NCBI RefSeq assembly: GCF_030412015.1
Contig: NZ_JASNRD010000021.1
Span: forward strand, 16,845-80,844
DNA: 64,000 bases
DNA from: Massilia sp. YIM B02763
GTDB lineage: Bacteria > Pseudomonadota > Gammaproteobacteria > Burkholderiales > Burkholderiaceae_D
Reading direction: 5' to 3'
Part shown: positions 36,050 to 44,572 of the stretch, piece after piece
Layout of the letters: each line of letters starts with the position of its first letter
Numbering within the stretch: position 1 is the first letter of the stretch
Program-made: the position numbers and the translations under genes
Notes under the pieces: model-generated
The model's database searches: none
The model's input: only the letters and a program-made list of their open reading frames with translations
What the model was told of the DNA's origin: nothing

Positions 36050-37720
36050 ATGAATATATTTTTCAGCAAGGTAAAATTACCCACTAACATGACCGATGGA
36101 TGTTACCTGACACAGGATCACGTCGGAAGCAACTATGGCAGCCCTTGGGACGACTATGGCTACGTAATAACATTCAAATGCTATATCGTTAAAGACGGTA
36201 AGCAAGAGAATTTAGGTTCTGTAAAAATCCTGACGAAGGACGAAACCAACACAGCAAAGGTATTTGCATCCGCGAGCGCCGAATCAATTATAGAAATCAC
36301 GGATATTCTAAATCCGGAGAAGTTCGTCTCGCTTTCTAGCGATTTAGACTATTACAGAAAAAAAAAAATCTTTAGTCAAATCAATGAGATCGAAAAATTT
36401 CTAGAACTGATTTGTGATGCCAGCTTTTATTATCAGCTACAAGACGTATTTCGTGGCTGGCCAGGTTTCTCGAGTGGCATATTGAGATCCGGGAGCGCCT
36501 CTGAGGCCGCTCTTAAAAAGGGTCACCAGATCGCGATCGGAAATTATGAAATTCAGGAAAACTTCATTTTTACGATAAATAATCTGCCGGACACCTTTGA
36601 TCCAATCACCTTAAGCTTCGACAATGTTGAAAACAACATTAACTCTCGTCGGATAAATGTTTTAGTTGGCGAAAATGGAGTTGGCAAATCGCATGCGTTG
36701 CTTTCCCTTGTACGAAACATTACCGGTGTTGATAACACCGGCGAATCACTACCATTTTTCCATAAGATAATATGCATTGCCTACTCACCTTTTGAAAAGT
36801 TTTATACGAAGAGTGAGATTGCGACAGCGTTACACGAAGCGCGTATAGGCCCTATTAAAAAAGATTCGAAAACGAAGAGAGAGCGACGCCGACTGAATGT
36901 AAACGCTTATGCTTATATTGGGTTCAAAAAAGAAGATGGGGAATTTTCTTTAGGTTGGCCGGCGATCCACAGCGTCATATCATTGCTAAAATTAATTTCG
37001 TACGACGAAGAAAATAGGTGGTGGCGCAACAAGTCAAAATTTGATCAGCTTTTCGAAGCGCTTAGGCGCCATATCGAGTTCGATGCGATTGGGATAAAAG
37101 AAAAAACTGGTGCGTTTCTATACATAAACAAAGAAAACTACGATCGAGTAAAACTCAAACTTGACCATCTCGATGCAAATCAAGGCCTCAACTTCTTTTT
37201 GAATGAAAAGCAAGTTAATTTGAGCTCAGGGCAGAATATCTACGCATATATGCTGCCTTCACTGATGGCAGAGATCGAAGAGGAGAGTTTAGTTCTCATA
37301 GATGAACCTGAGTTATATTTACACCCAACCCTTGAAATTGCCTTATTGGATATGCTGAAGACAGTACTAAGTGTCACAAAATCATATGCAGTAATAGCCA
37401 CCCATTCACCAGTAATGGTAAGGGAAGTTGATAAGGAGGCGGTAAATATACTGCGCAAGCGAGAAGGAAGAACAACAGTTTTCCGTCCGCCCTTCCAAAC
37501 TCTAGGTGAGTCGACCGATAGAATTTCTGGCGAAGTATTCGACGATTATTATACCAATAAGCCTTTTCAACAAAGCATTAACAATCTGATCAAGGATGAG
37601 AAAATCTCGATTGACGAGATAGAGAAGATATCTGCGTTCGTCGGAGATGAAGCGTTAGCTTATGCCATAACAGTTTTAAGCGATACCGAAAATTCAGAAG
37701 TAGAAATCAGCGACCTATGA
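36050..37720 (+). CDS. ptuA: PtuA-like ATPase of a Septu-type defence system
   Basis: 556 aa, strikingly AT-rich compared with the chromosome. Residues about 200-470 form an SMC/OLD-like ATPase: Walker A GENGVGKS (about 206), signature NLSSGQN (about 388), Walker B LVLIDEPELYLHP (about 413) and the His switch ATHSP (about 450). The first 190 residues are a family-specific region without known motifs. The stop overlaps the start of the HNH gene by 4 bp (ATGA), as in Septu pairs where PtuA and PtuB form a phage-sensing nuclease complex. Other AAA-HNH systems share this layout, so the Septu name is probable, not certain. No clear ribosome site is seen. Confidence 0.78.
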   Translation: MNIFFSKVKLPTNMTDGCYLTQDHVGSNYGSPWDDYGYVITFKCYIVKDGKQENLGSVKILTKDETNTAKVFASASAESIIEITDILNPEKFVSLSSDLDYYRKKKIFSQINEIEKFLELICDASFYYQLQDVFRGWPGFSSGILRSGSASEAALKKGHQIAIGNYEIQENFIFTINNLPDTFDPITLSFDNVENNINSRRINVLVGENGVGKSHALLSLVRNITGVDNTGESLPFFHKIICIAYSPFEKFYTKSEIATALHEARIGPIKKDSKTKRERRRLNVNAYAYIGFKKEDGEFSLGWPAIHSVISLLKLISYDEENRWWRNKSKFDQLFEALRRHIEFDAIGIKEKTGAFLYINKENYDRVKLKLDHLDANQGLNFFLNEKQVNLSSGQNIYAYMLPSLMAEIEEESLVLIDEPELYLHPTLEIALLDMLKTVLSVTKSYAVIATHSPVMVREVDKEAVNILRKREGRTTVFRPPFQTLGESTDRISGEVFDDYYTNKPFQQSINNLIKDEKISIDEIEKISAFVGDEALAYAITVLSDTENSEVEISDL

Positions 37721-38586
37721 AATATCTGCCTCATATGCGGGTTAGTCCAATTGATGAGTGGCTTAATTTGGCATTAAAATGCCGGAAAGCCAACGTAACT
37801 GGACTAAATGCTCTCGCCGCCAGAATCCGCACGTCATATGAGTTGTATTCGACACTAATAGATGACGTAGGCACTAAAGTCCCCGACAGTGCTTTTGCCG
37901 CTGAAAAGTTGCTTTTACTCGACTATTACTCGGGTGCCCCGTCCGAGTTGGCGCGTCTTATGACAATGCGACGAGCTGACACCACCATTCATGAATGTCC
38001 ATACTGCGGATATCCGAACATTCCTGATACACTCGACCATTTTATTCCGAAAGATGAATGGCCAGAATACGCATTTTTAGCTGACAATCTTGTCCCGCAG
38101 TGCAGAGGTTGCGCACCCACCAAAGGCCAACATTATTTTTGCGATATCGAAAATTCGGCAAAGTTTATTCATCCTTTCTACTGTGATTTGATTTCAAAAT
38201 TAACGTTTCACGTTTCGATGGTATTTGCAAAACCTGTTCCTACTTTTTCAGTAGATTTTAAAAGCAAAGGCACGTTATCTGCACATCAAAAACAACGACT
38301 TGCATTACATATAAAACACTTAAAAATAAGAACACGTATTATTAGCTATTGCCATAAAAGCTTTAATCATTGGCTGGATTTGGTTAGAAAAACAGGTGTA
38401 GACGCTTCGATTGCTTTCTCTCAGCGCCTGGAAGAAAAAGGAGGAGCGGACATGCCAAGTGAGAATTGGGATCATGCATTCTTTCATGCTGTACTGAACA
38501 ATAAAGATGCTATGGATTATTTGTTATCTGAAAGAAAGTTGATAAAAAATAATGTTGTCGAGCCGCTGTCAGATTTGGGCATCTGA
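37717..38586 (+). CDS. ptuB: PtuB-like HNH endonuclease
   Basis: 289 aa, coupled to the ATPase gene by an ATGA overlap. The HNH core lies at residues about 93-137: CPYC zinc pair, DTLDHFIPKDEWPEYAFLAD with the catalytic His, then NLVPQCRGCAPTKG with the second zinc pair. This order (CxxC, DH, N, CxxC) is the HNH pattern of PtuB-type effectors. The C-terminal half has Lys/Arg-rich helices for DNA or partner binding. AT-rich codon use matches its partner, so the pair was acquired together. Confidence 0.78.
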   Translation: MKYLPHMRVSPIDEWLNLALKCRKANVTGLNALAARIRTSYELYSTLIDDVGTKVPDSAFAAEKLLLLDYYSGAPSELARLMTMRRADTTIHECPYCGYPNIPDTLDHFIPKDEWPEYAFLADNLVPQCRGCAPTKGQHYFCDIENSAKFIHPFYCDLISKLTFHVSMVFAKPVPTFSVDFKSKGTLSAHQKQRLALHIKHLKIRTRIISYCHKSFNHWLDLVRKTGVDASIAFSQRLEEKGGADMPSENWDHAFFHAVLNNKDAMDYLLSERKLIKNNVVEPLSDLGI

Positions 38587-38662
38587 CTCTTTCATCGCAG
38601 CTCAGCCGGCCGGCCGCTGATGGGGCCAGATGAGCTAATTTTTTAACGATTAGAAAAGCCTT

Positions 38663-39100
38663 ATGTCCGACGCGATCCTTACGCTGAAGTGGCCAGAGGT
38701 CATTAAGAACCTCTGGGCAGCACAATAGGCATTTGCAAAGCACTATAAAGATACCGGCCTAAAATTTACGCTCGATGGCCGCCTAGTAGGCGATATCGCC
38801 GAAGCCTTGGCGCTCGACTACTTCGACCTAGAGCTTCCTCCGAAGCGTACAGGAGGCGTCGATGCCTGGACTCGTTCAGGAAAGACTGTTCAGGTAAAGG
38901 CAACCGGGAACCCAAAATCCGGCCCAGCATTTACACCGGGCAAAGGACGCGCGGAATACCTTCTCTTCTTCGCGATCGAGTTCCAGGCAAACACAGCGTC
39001 AGTCATCTATAACGGTCCAGAGGCACCGGTACGAACCCTGCTACCAGCTGAGGTGCTTCGACTTGGCCTGTGTGGTCACGACCACACTTCCCCGCCCTAA
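38663..39100 (+). pseudogene. DUF6998-like nuclease-fold gene broken by an in-frame TAG
   Basis: The frame from ATG 38663 (MSDAILTLKWPEVIKNLW) meets TAG at 38726-38728 (codon 22) and then continues open with conserved sequence to the TAA at 39100. The later part shows GRLVGDIAEALALDYFDL, TGGVDAWTRSG and KTVQVKAT, a D...QVK arrangement of restriction-endonuclease-like folds, as in DUF6998 proteins. Either the gene is dead or the stop is read through or corrected by an internal start, though no good start follows. The one-base change needed (CAG or similar to TAG) suggests recent decay. Confidence 0.65.
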
Positions 39101-39239
39101 TCCCGCCACGCTCGTACGACTAGAAAAATCTACTTCCGAGTTCGGCCAATTTCAGCCATAAGCAGCCGCCTTCCATCATCCTCGATTCTGTTTGCCAAAG
39201 TTCACATTTATCTCCGGTCAAGTGCGCAAAATTTCTCGA

Positions 39240-39626
39240 CTATAAGTTCATAGCTCTGCTTTCGAGATATAGCAACAAGTCAGAAAATGAAACCCCGTTA
39301 CCTTTAGACTGATTACATAATGGATGCGTAAGCTGAAGGTTGGTAAATTCATTGCCACCGCCTTTTGAGTGGGGAATTTTGTGATCCACATGGAAATATC
39401 CCCATGCAATATTTTTCCTGCAAATAGCACACTTTCCGCGCTGAGAATCATATAACTCGTGTAGCTGGGCTTCTATCCAAGAGCGTCGCTTTATCGGCGA
39501 AATTTCTTTCAGAATTTCAACCGCTTCCTGGAGAATGAAGGCCAACTGCAGTTCACTTGCCTTTTCCTTTCTAGTTGCAGATTTTAGGCAATCTGTAAGC
39601 CGATCTATTTCATTGCTCATAATCAC
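39240..39626 (-). CDS. Small HNH endonuclease
   Basis: 128 aa. The C-terminal half is a compact HNH: CAIC zinc pair, FHVDHKIPHSKGGGNEFTNLQLTH with the catalytic His, and CNQSKGN. The N-terminal half is helical (EIDRLTDCLKSATRKEKASEL). Its start overlaps the stop of the coiled-coil gene (ATGA at 39623-39626), so the two are translationally coupled. It may be a free-standing nuclease effector. The family alone does not say whether it is a homing, phage or defence enzyme. Confidence 0.8.
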   Translation of the reverse strand: MIMSNEIDRLTDCLKSATRKEKASELQLAFILQEAVEILKEISPIKRRSWIEAQLHELYDSQRGKCAICRKNIAWGYFHVDHKIPHSKGGGNEFTNLQLTHPLCNQSKGNGVSFSDLLLYLESRAMNL

Positions 39627-39922
39627 GCCGCCAATGCTTTTGCAATTCTAGTTTGATTATTCCTGAGGCGACGTAGCACAGATTTTGCCCGCAGAATATC
39701 CGATTGATTGATAGCGTCTTTCACTAGAATCTCGCAAGTGCTGACCATGAGTCCTATTTGCTCTTTCATCAAATTTAATTCGTTCTGTGGTCGATTCTTA
39801 TAGTTTCCGAATTGATCAAGTTGTGATGACATTAATGCGAGACTTGTCTCAAGGCTCGATACGCGGGATTCGAGCTCGGCTGTGCGGCGCTCTAGCTCCG
39901 CGATTCGTTCTTCGATATTCAT
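39623..39922 (-). CDS. Coiled-coil protein coupled to HNH gene
   Basis: 99 aa with an AAAGGA site before ATG 39922. Residues 1-35 show clear heptads (IEERIAELERRTAELESRVS), followed by a helical C-terminal half rich in basic residues (RAKSVLRRLRNNQTRIAKAL). No enzyme motif is present. By its coupling to the HNH gene it could be a sensor, antitoxin or scaffold of a two-gene unit. Family unknown. Confidence 0.65.
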   Translation of the reverse strand: MNIEERIAELERRTAELESRVSSLETSLALMSSQLDQFGNYKNRPQNELNLMKEQIGLMVSTCEILVKDAINQSDILRAKSVLRRLRNNQTRIAKALAA

Positions 39923-40008
39923 TCCAAAAATCCTTTCCGGGGAACTTTTCTTTTTCCGATAACGAAAGTACTGGTGAGTACTATCGCACGCGCTTTTATG
40001 GGCGAGTA

Positions 40009-40749
40009 TTAGAACGACTGCCCACTACGATGATCAATCACACGCTGGACAACTACGCCTATGATTTCTATGTTCAGCGAATCAAAAGGAATAGGGCTAA
40101 AAGGTGCCGCAGAATCGAGAGGTACAAGCATTGCGGTTGGTAAGCCAGGTTCGCGGACCAAACGACGCAAGCCAGCTTCATTTTCAGCGCCGCGTTGTCG
40201 GAATATCACATCCGCGCCGTTAGGAATAACGTCGGCTGTATGCGGAGCTGCTTCAAATATGACGATGCAGCCAGCCGGATAGGCTGCATTGTCTGGCTTT
40301 GTACCTGGGTAACGAACAGCGGTATGGCGACCAAAAAAATTTTCCGCAAAAGGGACGAAACGATCTAGATCTGCTGACTGTCGTTCGTTACTTGGACTCT
40401 CGTTGTAGACCAGCTTGGGAGCTTGCCAAATTTTGTCCCACTCCTGAACGTACAACAACGAGATCTTGGTAGCGATTTTGGGGATCTTAGCGCGTTGCTG
40501 ATCCAGATAACTAAGAGTATCTTGCGTATTGCCAGTGGCGAGCCACGTTGCGTCAACATTAAGTACCTGCGCGATCTTTGCCACCATACCCTCGCGCGGA
40601 AATTGGCGGCCGTTTTCGTACATAGAAATGTTGCGCACGTCGATACCGAGCCTGTTAGCCACGTCCTCTTGAGTCAACTTTGCGTTACGTCTCGCGTCCA
40701 AGATGCGCATAGCGAATTCATGATTTGGTCCGTCAATAACATGTACCAT
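40009..40749 (-). CDS. LexA/CI-like repressor (XRE HTH + S24-type domain)
   Basis: 246 aa from ATG 40749; a TTG at 40776 would add 9 residues. The HTH occupies residues 15-70 (ILDARRNAKLTQEDVANRLG, VRNISMYENGRQFP). The C-terminal domain resembles the S24 peptidase fold of CI/LexA repressors (YPAGCIVIFEAAPHTADVIP, ADVIFRQRG, with hydrophobic strands to the end), though the Ser-Lys dyad is not clearly identifiable. Palindromes upstream at 40831-40870 look like its operators. It likely represses itself and perhaps the coiled-coil/HNH genes downstream on the same strand, with derepression on DNA damage. Cleavability is unproven. Confidence 0.75.
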   Translation of the reverse strand: MVHVIDGPNHEFAMRILDARRNAKLTQEDVANRLGIDVRNISMYENGRQFPREGMVAKIAQVLNVDATWLATGNTQDTLSYLDQQRAKIPKIATKISLLYVQEWDKIWQAPKLVYNESPSNERQSADLDRFVPFAENFFGRHTAVRYPGTKPDNAAYPAGCIVIFEAAPHTADVIPNGADVIFRQRGAENEAGLRRLVREPGLPTAMLVPLDSAAPFSPIPFDSLNIEIIGVVVQRVIDHRSGQSF

Positions 40750-40807
40750 GTAGCTCACCGCTCGTAAAGTTTCCAAAAATACAACTACAACTTCATATTT
40801 TTCGGAA

Positions 40808-40870
40808 AATATTTAAATATTGTTCGTTGAAACATCATACATGATGTTCTTAAGAAGTCAACATCATGTT
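40808..40870. promoter_or_regulatory. Operator/promoter region of the CI-like repressor
   Basis: A near-perfect palindrome AACATCAT-AC-ATGATGTT (40831-40848), a second site AACATCATGTT (40860-40870) sharing the half-site AACATCAT, and an AT-rich palindrome AATATTTAAATATT (40808-40821). Two sites with one shared half-site directly upstream of a repressor gene are typical of autoregulation. Confidence 0.7.
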
Positions 40871-41233
40871 TGTGCTCGTCGGTTTGGTTGACCGGGGCTC
40901 GCGTTCTAAGGTTCCCTCTCTGCCTCGCTCCTGCAGGACTACTAGTTGATGGATCACTATCTAGACTCGAAACAAATGCGCAGTTTTCGAAGTCGATCTC
41001 AACGTCCACTATGGGTCGAATCCGGAAGTAGAGGAGATGCGATACCTGTAAGCCCTTGGGTCTGCACGCCCCCTGACACACACTGACGCGGTAAATACCC
41101 TTAGCCAGCTGAACTCAGTCGGATCTGACACCGACCTCTGGGGTTCTTCGAGAAATCCAAGTCTCTTACAACGAAATTTTGCGTTGCTGGTTCGCTCGAT
41201 CCAGCCAGTCCACACTGCTCCGTCCCTCAACAG

Positions 41234-41467
41234 GTGTGCTGACTGTGCAGGGTGTGCGCGTCACTGGCCTTCCCTCACCTGACAAGGTGCTGGATGTACT
41301 GGCCGCCTCGCTACCTGCCATCAACAAAGCGTGCCGGATGTGCTGGGTGCGCCGACTACTTCTCCACTCTCCCATCAAAGACGTACTGGGTGTGCTGGGT
41401 GTGCAGGGTGTGCAGCCCCAATAGCCGTTCCCATCAATAGATGTGCCCGATGTGCCGGCTGTGCAGG
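41234..41467 (+). repeat. 9-bp iterons (RTGTGC), cluster 4
   Basis: Four groups in one orientation, each with exact 9-bp phase: 41234/41243/41252; 41329/41338/41347; 41381/41390/41399/41408; and 41441/41450/41459. Most units read GTGTGC, ATGTGC or CTGTGC with GG or GA between. They lie upstream of the truncated integrase, as clusters 1-2 lie upstream of the intact one. The rest of 40871-41702 has no credible gene. Confidence 0.75.
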
Positions 41468-41702
41468 GCACTCCGGCCCGTCCTGCGCAAAAAGCCTTTG
41501 CCAGCAGCCACCACGACCAGAAATGGACCGGACAGCTCAGCGACTTCCGGCCGGACTCGCTCACCGGCCGATGTCGCTCGCCAGACCTCACTCATTGGAC
41601 CGTGAACGCTCCGGCCACGGCCTGAAACACGGATTCGAACTTCCCGGAACACCGCCAGCGCTTCCCATCAGCGTATCAACCTACCATCGAGAACCTTCAA
41701 TA

Positions 41703-42337
41703 ATGAACAGACAATTTCGCTTCAACAAAAAACTTATCGATGCCCTCCCGCCGCATCCCGAGGACGCCAAGGCCAAAGAAAGCGAGTATTCCGATACCGA
41801 GGTCGCGGGGCTGCGCATCATCGTCAATCGGCGTGGCCGCAAGTATTTCCTCTTCCGTTACTCCTTCGACGGTGCCAAGCGCAGCATGAAGCTGGGCGAC
41901 TATCCACAGATGGATGTTGGGAACGCTAGGCAGCGCGCACTGGACTGTCGCCGTCAAGTCGCTACCCGGACCGACCCGCAGGCTGCGGCAGCGACTTCGG
42001 CGGCCGCTCGGCTGACGCTACGTGAGTTCGTGACCAATGATTACCTGCCTCACGCCTACGCCACCAAGCGTAGCGCCAAGGACGACGACGGGCGAATGCG
42101 CAACCTGCTTCCCGACTTCGGCGATCTTCCTCTAGCAGAAATCACAAGCCATTCCATCCAGCAGTTCCATGACCGGTTACGCGTGCAGAAATGTGCTGCC
42201 ACGGCGAACCGACATCTTGCGCTCCTAAAGCGGTGCTTCAACCTGGCCATTATCTGGGGCAAGCTCGACGGACGTAATCCAGCAAAAGGGATACGCATGC
42301 ATCAGGAAAATAGTCAGCGACAACGCTACCTATCAGG
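41703..42337 (+). pseudogene. Tyrosine integrase, C-terminally truncated
   Basis: Starts with MNRQFRFNKKLIDALPP and follows the integrase at 24087 closely for 211 residues, with many scattered substitutions, to QRQRYLS. There it breaks into unrelated sequence that stays open to 42440 by chance. The whole catalytic domain (Arg, His-x-x-Arg, Tyr) is lost. It is therefore the remains of a second, related element, not a recent duplicate. The break coincides with the right edge of the island. Confidence 0.88.
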
Positions 42338-42378
42338 CACTATGGAAACCATTAACAAGATTTTGCTCTTCCAACGAA

Positions 42379-42407
42379 AACGCCAGCCTTCCGGCTGGCG
42401 TTTTTGT
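42379..42407 (+). terminator. Native tRNA-Lys terminator at the right island edge
   Basis: AACGCCAGCC / GGCTGGCGTT stem with TTCC loop and TTTGTTTT, preceded by CGA. Almost identical to the terminators right after tRNA-Lys copies 1 and 3. No tRNA precedes it here, so it was probably separated from tRNA-Lys copy 2 by the island. Confidence 0.8.
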
Positions 42408-42429
42408 TTTCTACCCAAGCAGGTTAGCA

Positions 42430-43569
42430 TCAGTACATGATCTTCCCACCCTCGGTAATGATGCTCAAGTCCACATAATCCGACCCATTGTGATCCCCCG
42501 CCCCGAACGTGACCGTATAGCCGCCCAGGTTATACGCCCCCATGGTCTCCAGCGCATGGATGAAATTCTTGCGCGTCGGCTCGCCCTTCACGTGGCGCAG
42601 GCCTTCGACGAAGACCTTGGCGGCCATGAAGCCTTCCAGGCTGGCGTAGTCGGCCTCGCGGCCGGACTTGGTGAGGTAGAGCTTGCGGTATTCCTTGACG
42701 ACGCCCAGCTTGTCGTCCCACGGCGACGGGATCACCTGCGAGATCATCACGCCGCGCGCTTCCGGGCCCAGCTCGCTGGCCAGTGCGCGGCTGCCGACGA
42801 AGGAGACGTTCCAGAAGAACGGCACGCTGGCCGCGTCCTTGCGCATGGCGCGGATGAAGGCGGCGCTGGATTTGTAGGCCGAGATCATGACGACGGCGCG
42901 CGGCGCGGCCGCCTTCATCCTGGCGACGGCGGCAGCGACGTCGGTGCTGTTGCGCTCCACCGATGCCGTCGCGAAGACCGCCAGCTTGCGCTTCTTGAGG
43001 GCCTGCGTCACGCCTTCCAGGCCGGCCTTGCCGTAGGCGTCGTTCTGGTACAGCACGGCGATCTGCTTGCTGGCGCCGATGGCTTCCAGGTGCTCGACGA
43101 TCTTTTCCGTCTCTTGCGCATAGCCGTCGCGGATGTTGAAGATGTTCCTGTCGAACGGTGCGCGGAACGATTGTGCGCCCGTCATGGGAGCGAAGAACGG
43201 GATGCCCTTGCCGACCCAGGGCAGCGCCGCGTTCGAGGTAGGCGTGCCGACGTAGCCGAACAGGGCGAATACCTGTTCCTTGTCGACCAGCGCGGCGGTG
43301 TTGGCGCCGGCGCGGGTCGGATCGTAGCCATCGTCCAGCGTCGTGAGGACGATCTGGCGCCCGTTCACGCCGCCGGCCGCATTGACCGATTCGAAATACG
43401 CGAGCGCGCCGTCGCGCATCGCCGTGCCCAGCGCCGACGCGGGGCCGGACAGCGCGGCGGACTGGCCCAGCACGATGGCCTTGTCGGTGACGCCGTTGTC
43501 GGCCAGGACGCCACCCGCCGCAAGCACGAGGCCGAGGGCGGCGCATGTTTTGGTGAAATAGCTTAGCAA
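42430..43569 (-). CDS. ABC transporter substrate-binding protein (LivK/Peripla_BP_6 type)
   Basis: 379 aa. TTG 43569 is the likely start, 9 bp after GAGGGG. A Sec signal peptide (FTKTCAALGLVLAAGGVLA) precedes the mature sequence DNGVTDKAIVLGQSAALSGP, which is the usual opening of branched-chain-amino-acid-type binding proteins. Two lobes of the Peripla_BP_6 fold follow (FALFGYVGTPTSNAALPW; AVLYQNDAYGKAGLEG). It should bind an amino acid, amide or aromatic acid in the periplasm. No permease or ATPase genes are adjacent, so the partner or signalling role is unknown. The gene is the first native one right of the island. Confidence 0.88.
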   Translation of the reverse strand: MLSYFTKTCAALGLVLAAGGVLADNGVTDKAIVLGQSAALSGPASALGTAMRDGALAYFESVNAAGGVNGRQIVLTTLDDGYDPTRAGANTAALVDKEQVFALFGYVGTPTSNAALPWVGKGIPFFAPMTGAQSFRAPFDRNIFNIRDGYAQETEKIVEHLEAIGASKQIAVLYQNDAYGKAGLEGVTQALKKRKLAVFATASVERNSTDVAAAVARMKAAAPRAVVMISAYKSSAAFIRAMRKDAASVPFFWNVSFVGSRALASELGPEARGVMISQVIPSPWDDKLGVVKEYRKLYLTKSGREADYASLEGFMAAKVFVEGLRHVKGEPTRKNFIHALETMGAYNLGGYTVTFGAGDHNGSDYVDLSIITEGGKIMY

Positions 43570-43781
43570 GACGAGAGACCCCTCATGAAAGTAGTTGCAT
43601 ACTAACTGAGTCTGATTTCTGACTGGAAAGAACTTATCGGGATGTTGTGCAAATGCGGCAGTGGATCGCGCCGCTGGGCCGATTTATCGTCATTTGCAGA
43701 AACTGTTCTCTTCGGAACAGGATTTTTCTCATGCAACGTGCGGCACATAATCGTTCCATTCTTTGCACAGGAAGAACTATC

Positions 43782-44561
43782 ATGAAAATGGCTTCACCCG
43801 ATCCCTACGGCGGCTACGTCATCGCCACGCAAACCGGTTCGCTGCCGATGGGCGGCACCGTCGCCGACACGCCCATCTATGCGTTGCGCCGCCTCCCGCC
43901 CGGCATGCTGGCCTCCGCCGGCGCGGCCGCCGCGGCGGTGCGCAGCGATATCGACATCGGCGGCCAGCTCGCCTTCGTCATCGACAACGTCCTCAGCGAA
44001 ACCGCCTGCCGTACCCTGATCGACATCGGCGAGCATTTCGGCTTCCGCGACGAGGCGCCCGGCATCAGCACGCCGCCCGGCATGCGCATGAACCAGGCGC
44101 TGCACTGGATGGCCGACCCCGAGCTGCTGGAACACATCTACCAGGCAATCGGGCCGCTGTTGCCGCAAACCCTGCACGGCCGGGCCCTGTGGCCGAAGCT
44201 GAGCCAGCGCATCAATTTGTACAAGTACCGCGATGGCGACGTCTTCAATCGCCACACCGATGGCGACTGGCCGGGATTCGGCTTCGCCACCGACCGGATC
44301 GGCATCGAGGAATGGCTGGGCGGCCGCTCGCAGCTGACGATGCTGCTGTACCTGAATGGTCCGGAAGACGGCGTGCAGGGCGGCGCCACCCGCCTCTACG
44401 GCGATGGCGGCGCGGTCGTCGATGTCACGCCGAAAGCCGGCTCCGCGCTGTTTTTCCAGCATGGCTTCCGACACGGGTCGGTCGTGCACGCCGGACTGCA
44501 GGTGCATGGCGACACGCCCAAGTATGTGGCGCGGATTAACGTTCTCTACGACAGCCTTTGA
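43782..44561 (+). CDS. 2-oxoglutarate/Fe(II)-dependent dioxygenase family protein
   Basis: 259 aa from ATG 43782 after AGGAAG. The double-stranded beta-helix iron site is seen as HTD (FNRHTDGDW), the distal His (FRHGSVVHAG) and the 2OG-binding Arg (KYVARINVLYD). The first 60 residues are variable. Prolyl-4-hydroxylase-like members of this family hydroxylate proteins or small molecules; the substrate is not evident. It is followed by a glyoxalase-family gene 11 bp later, likely in the same operon. Confidence 0.85.
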   Translation: MKMASPDPYGGYVIATQTGSLPMGGTVADTPIYALRRLPPGMLASAGAAAAAVRSDIDIGGQLAFVIDNVLSETACRTLIDIGEHFGFRDEAPGISTPPGMRMNQALHWMADPELLEHIYQAIGPLLPQTLHGRALWPKLSQRINLYKYRDGDVFNRHTDGDWPGFGFATDRIGIEEWLGGRSQLTMLLYLNGPEDGVQGGATRLYGDGGAVVDVTPKAGSALFFQHGFRHGSVVHAGLQVHGDTPKYVARINVLYDSL

Positions 44562-44572
44562 TCGGAATCACG

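Noticed and set aside
38807..39100. A separate short gene with a TTG start after the TAG
   Set aside because: Conserved-looking sequence begins before 38807 in the same frame, so this is part of the broken DUF6998-like gene.
40785..41081. Minus-strand open frame of 98 codons upstream of the CI-like repressor
   Set aside because: It overlaps the operator palindromes, has no ribosome site and no domain.
23161..41467. CRISPR array
   Set aside because: The repeats are 6-9 bp with no unique spacers of 30 bp, and no cas genes are present.
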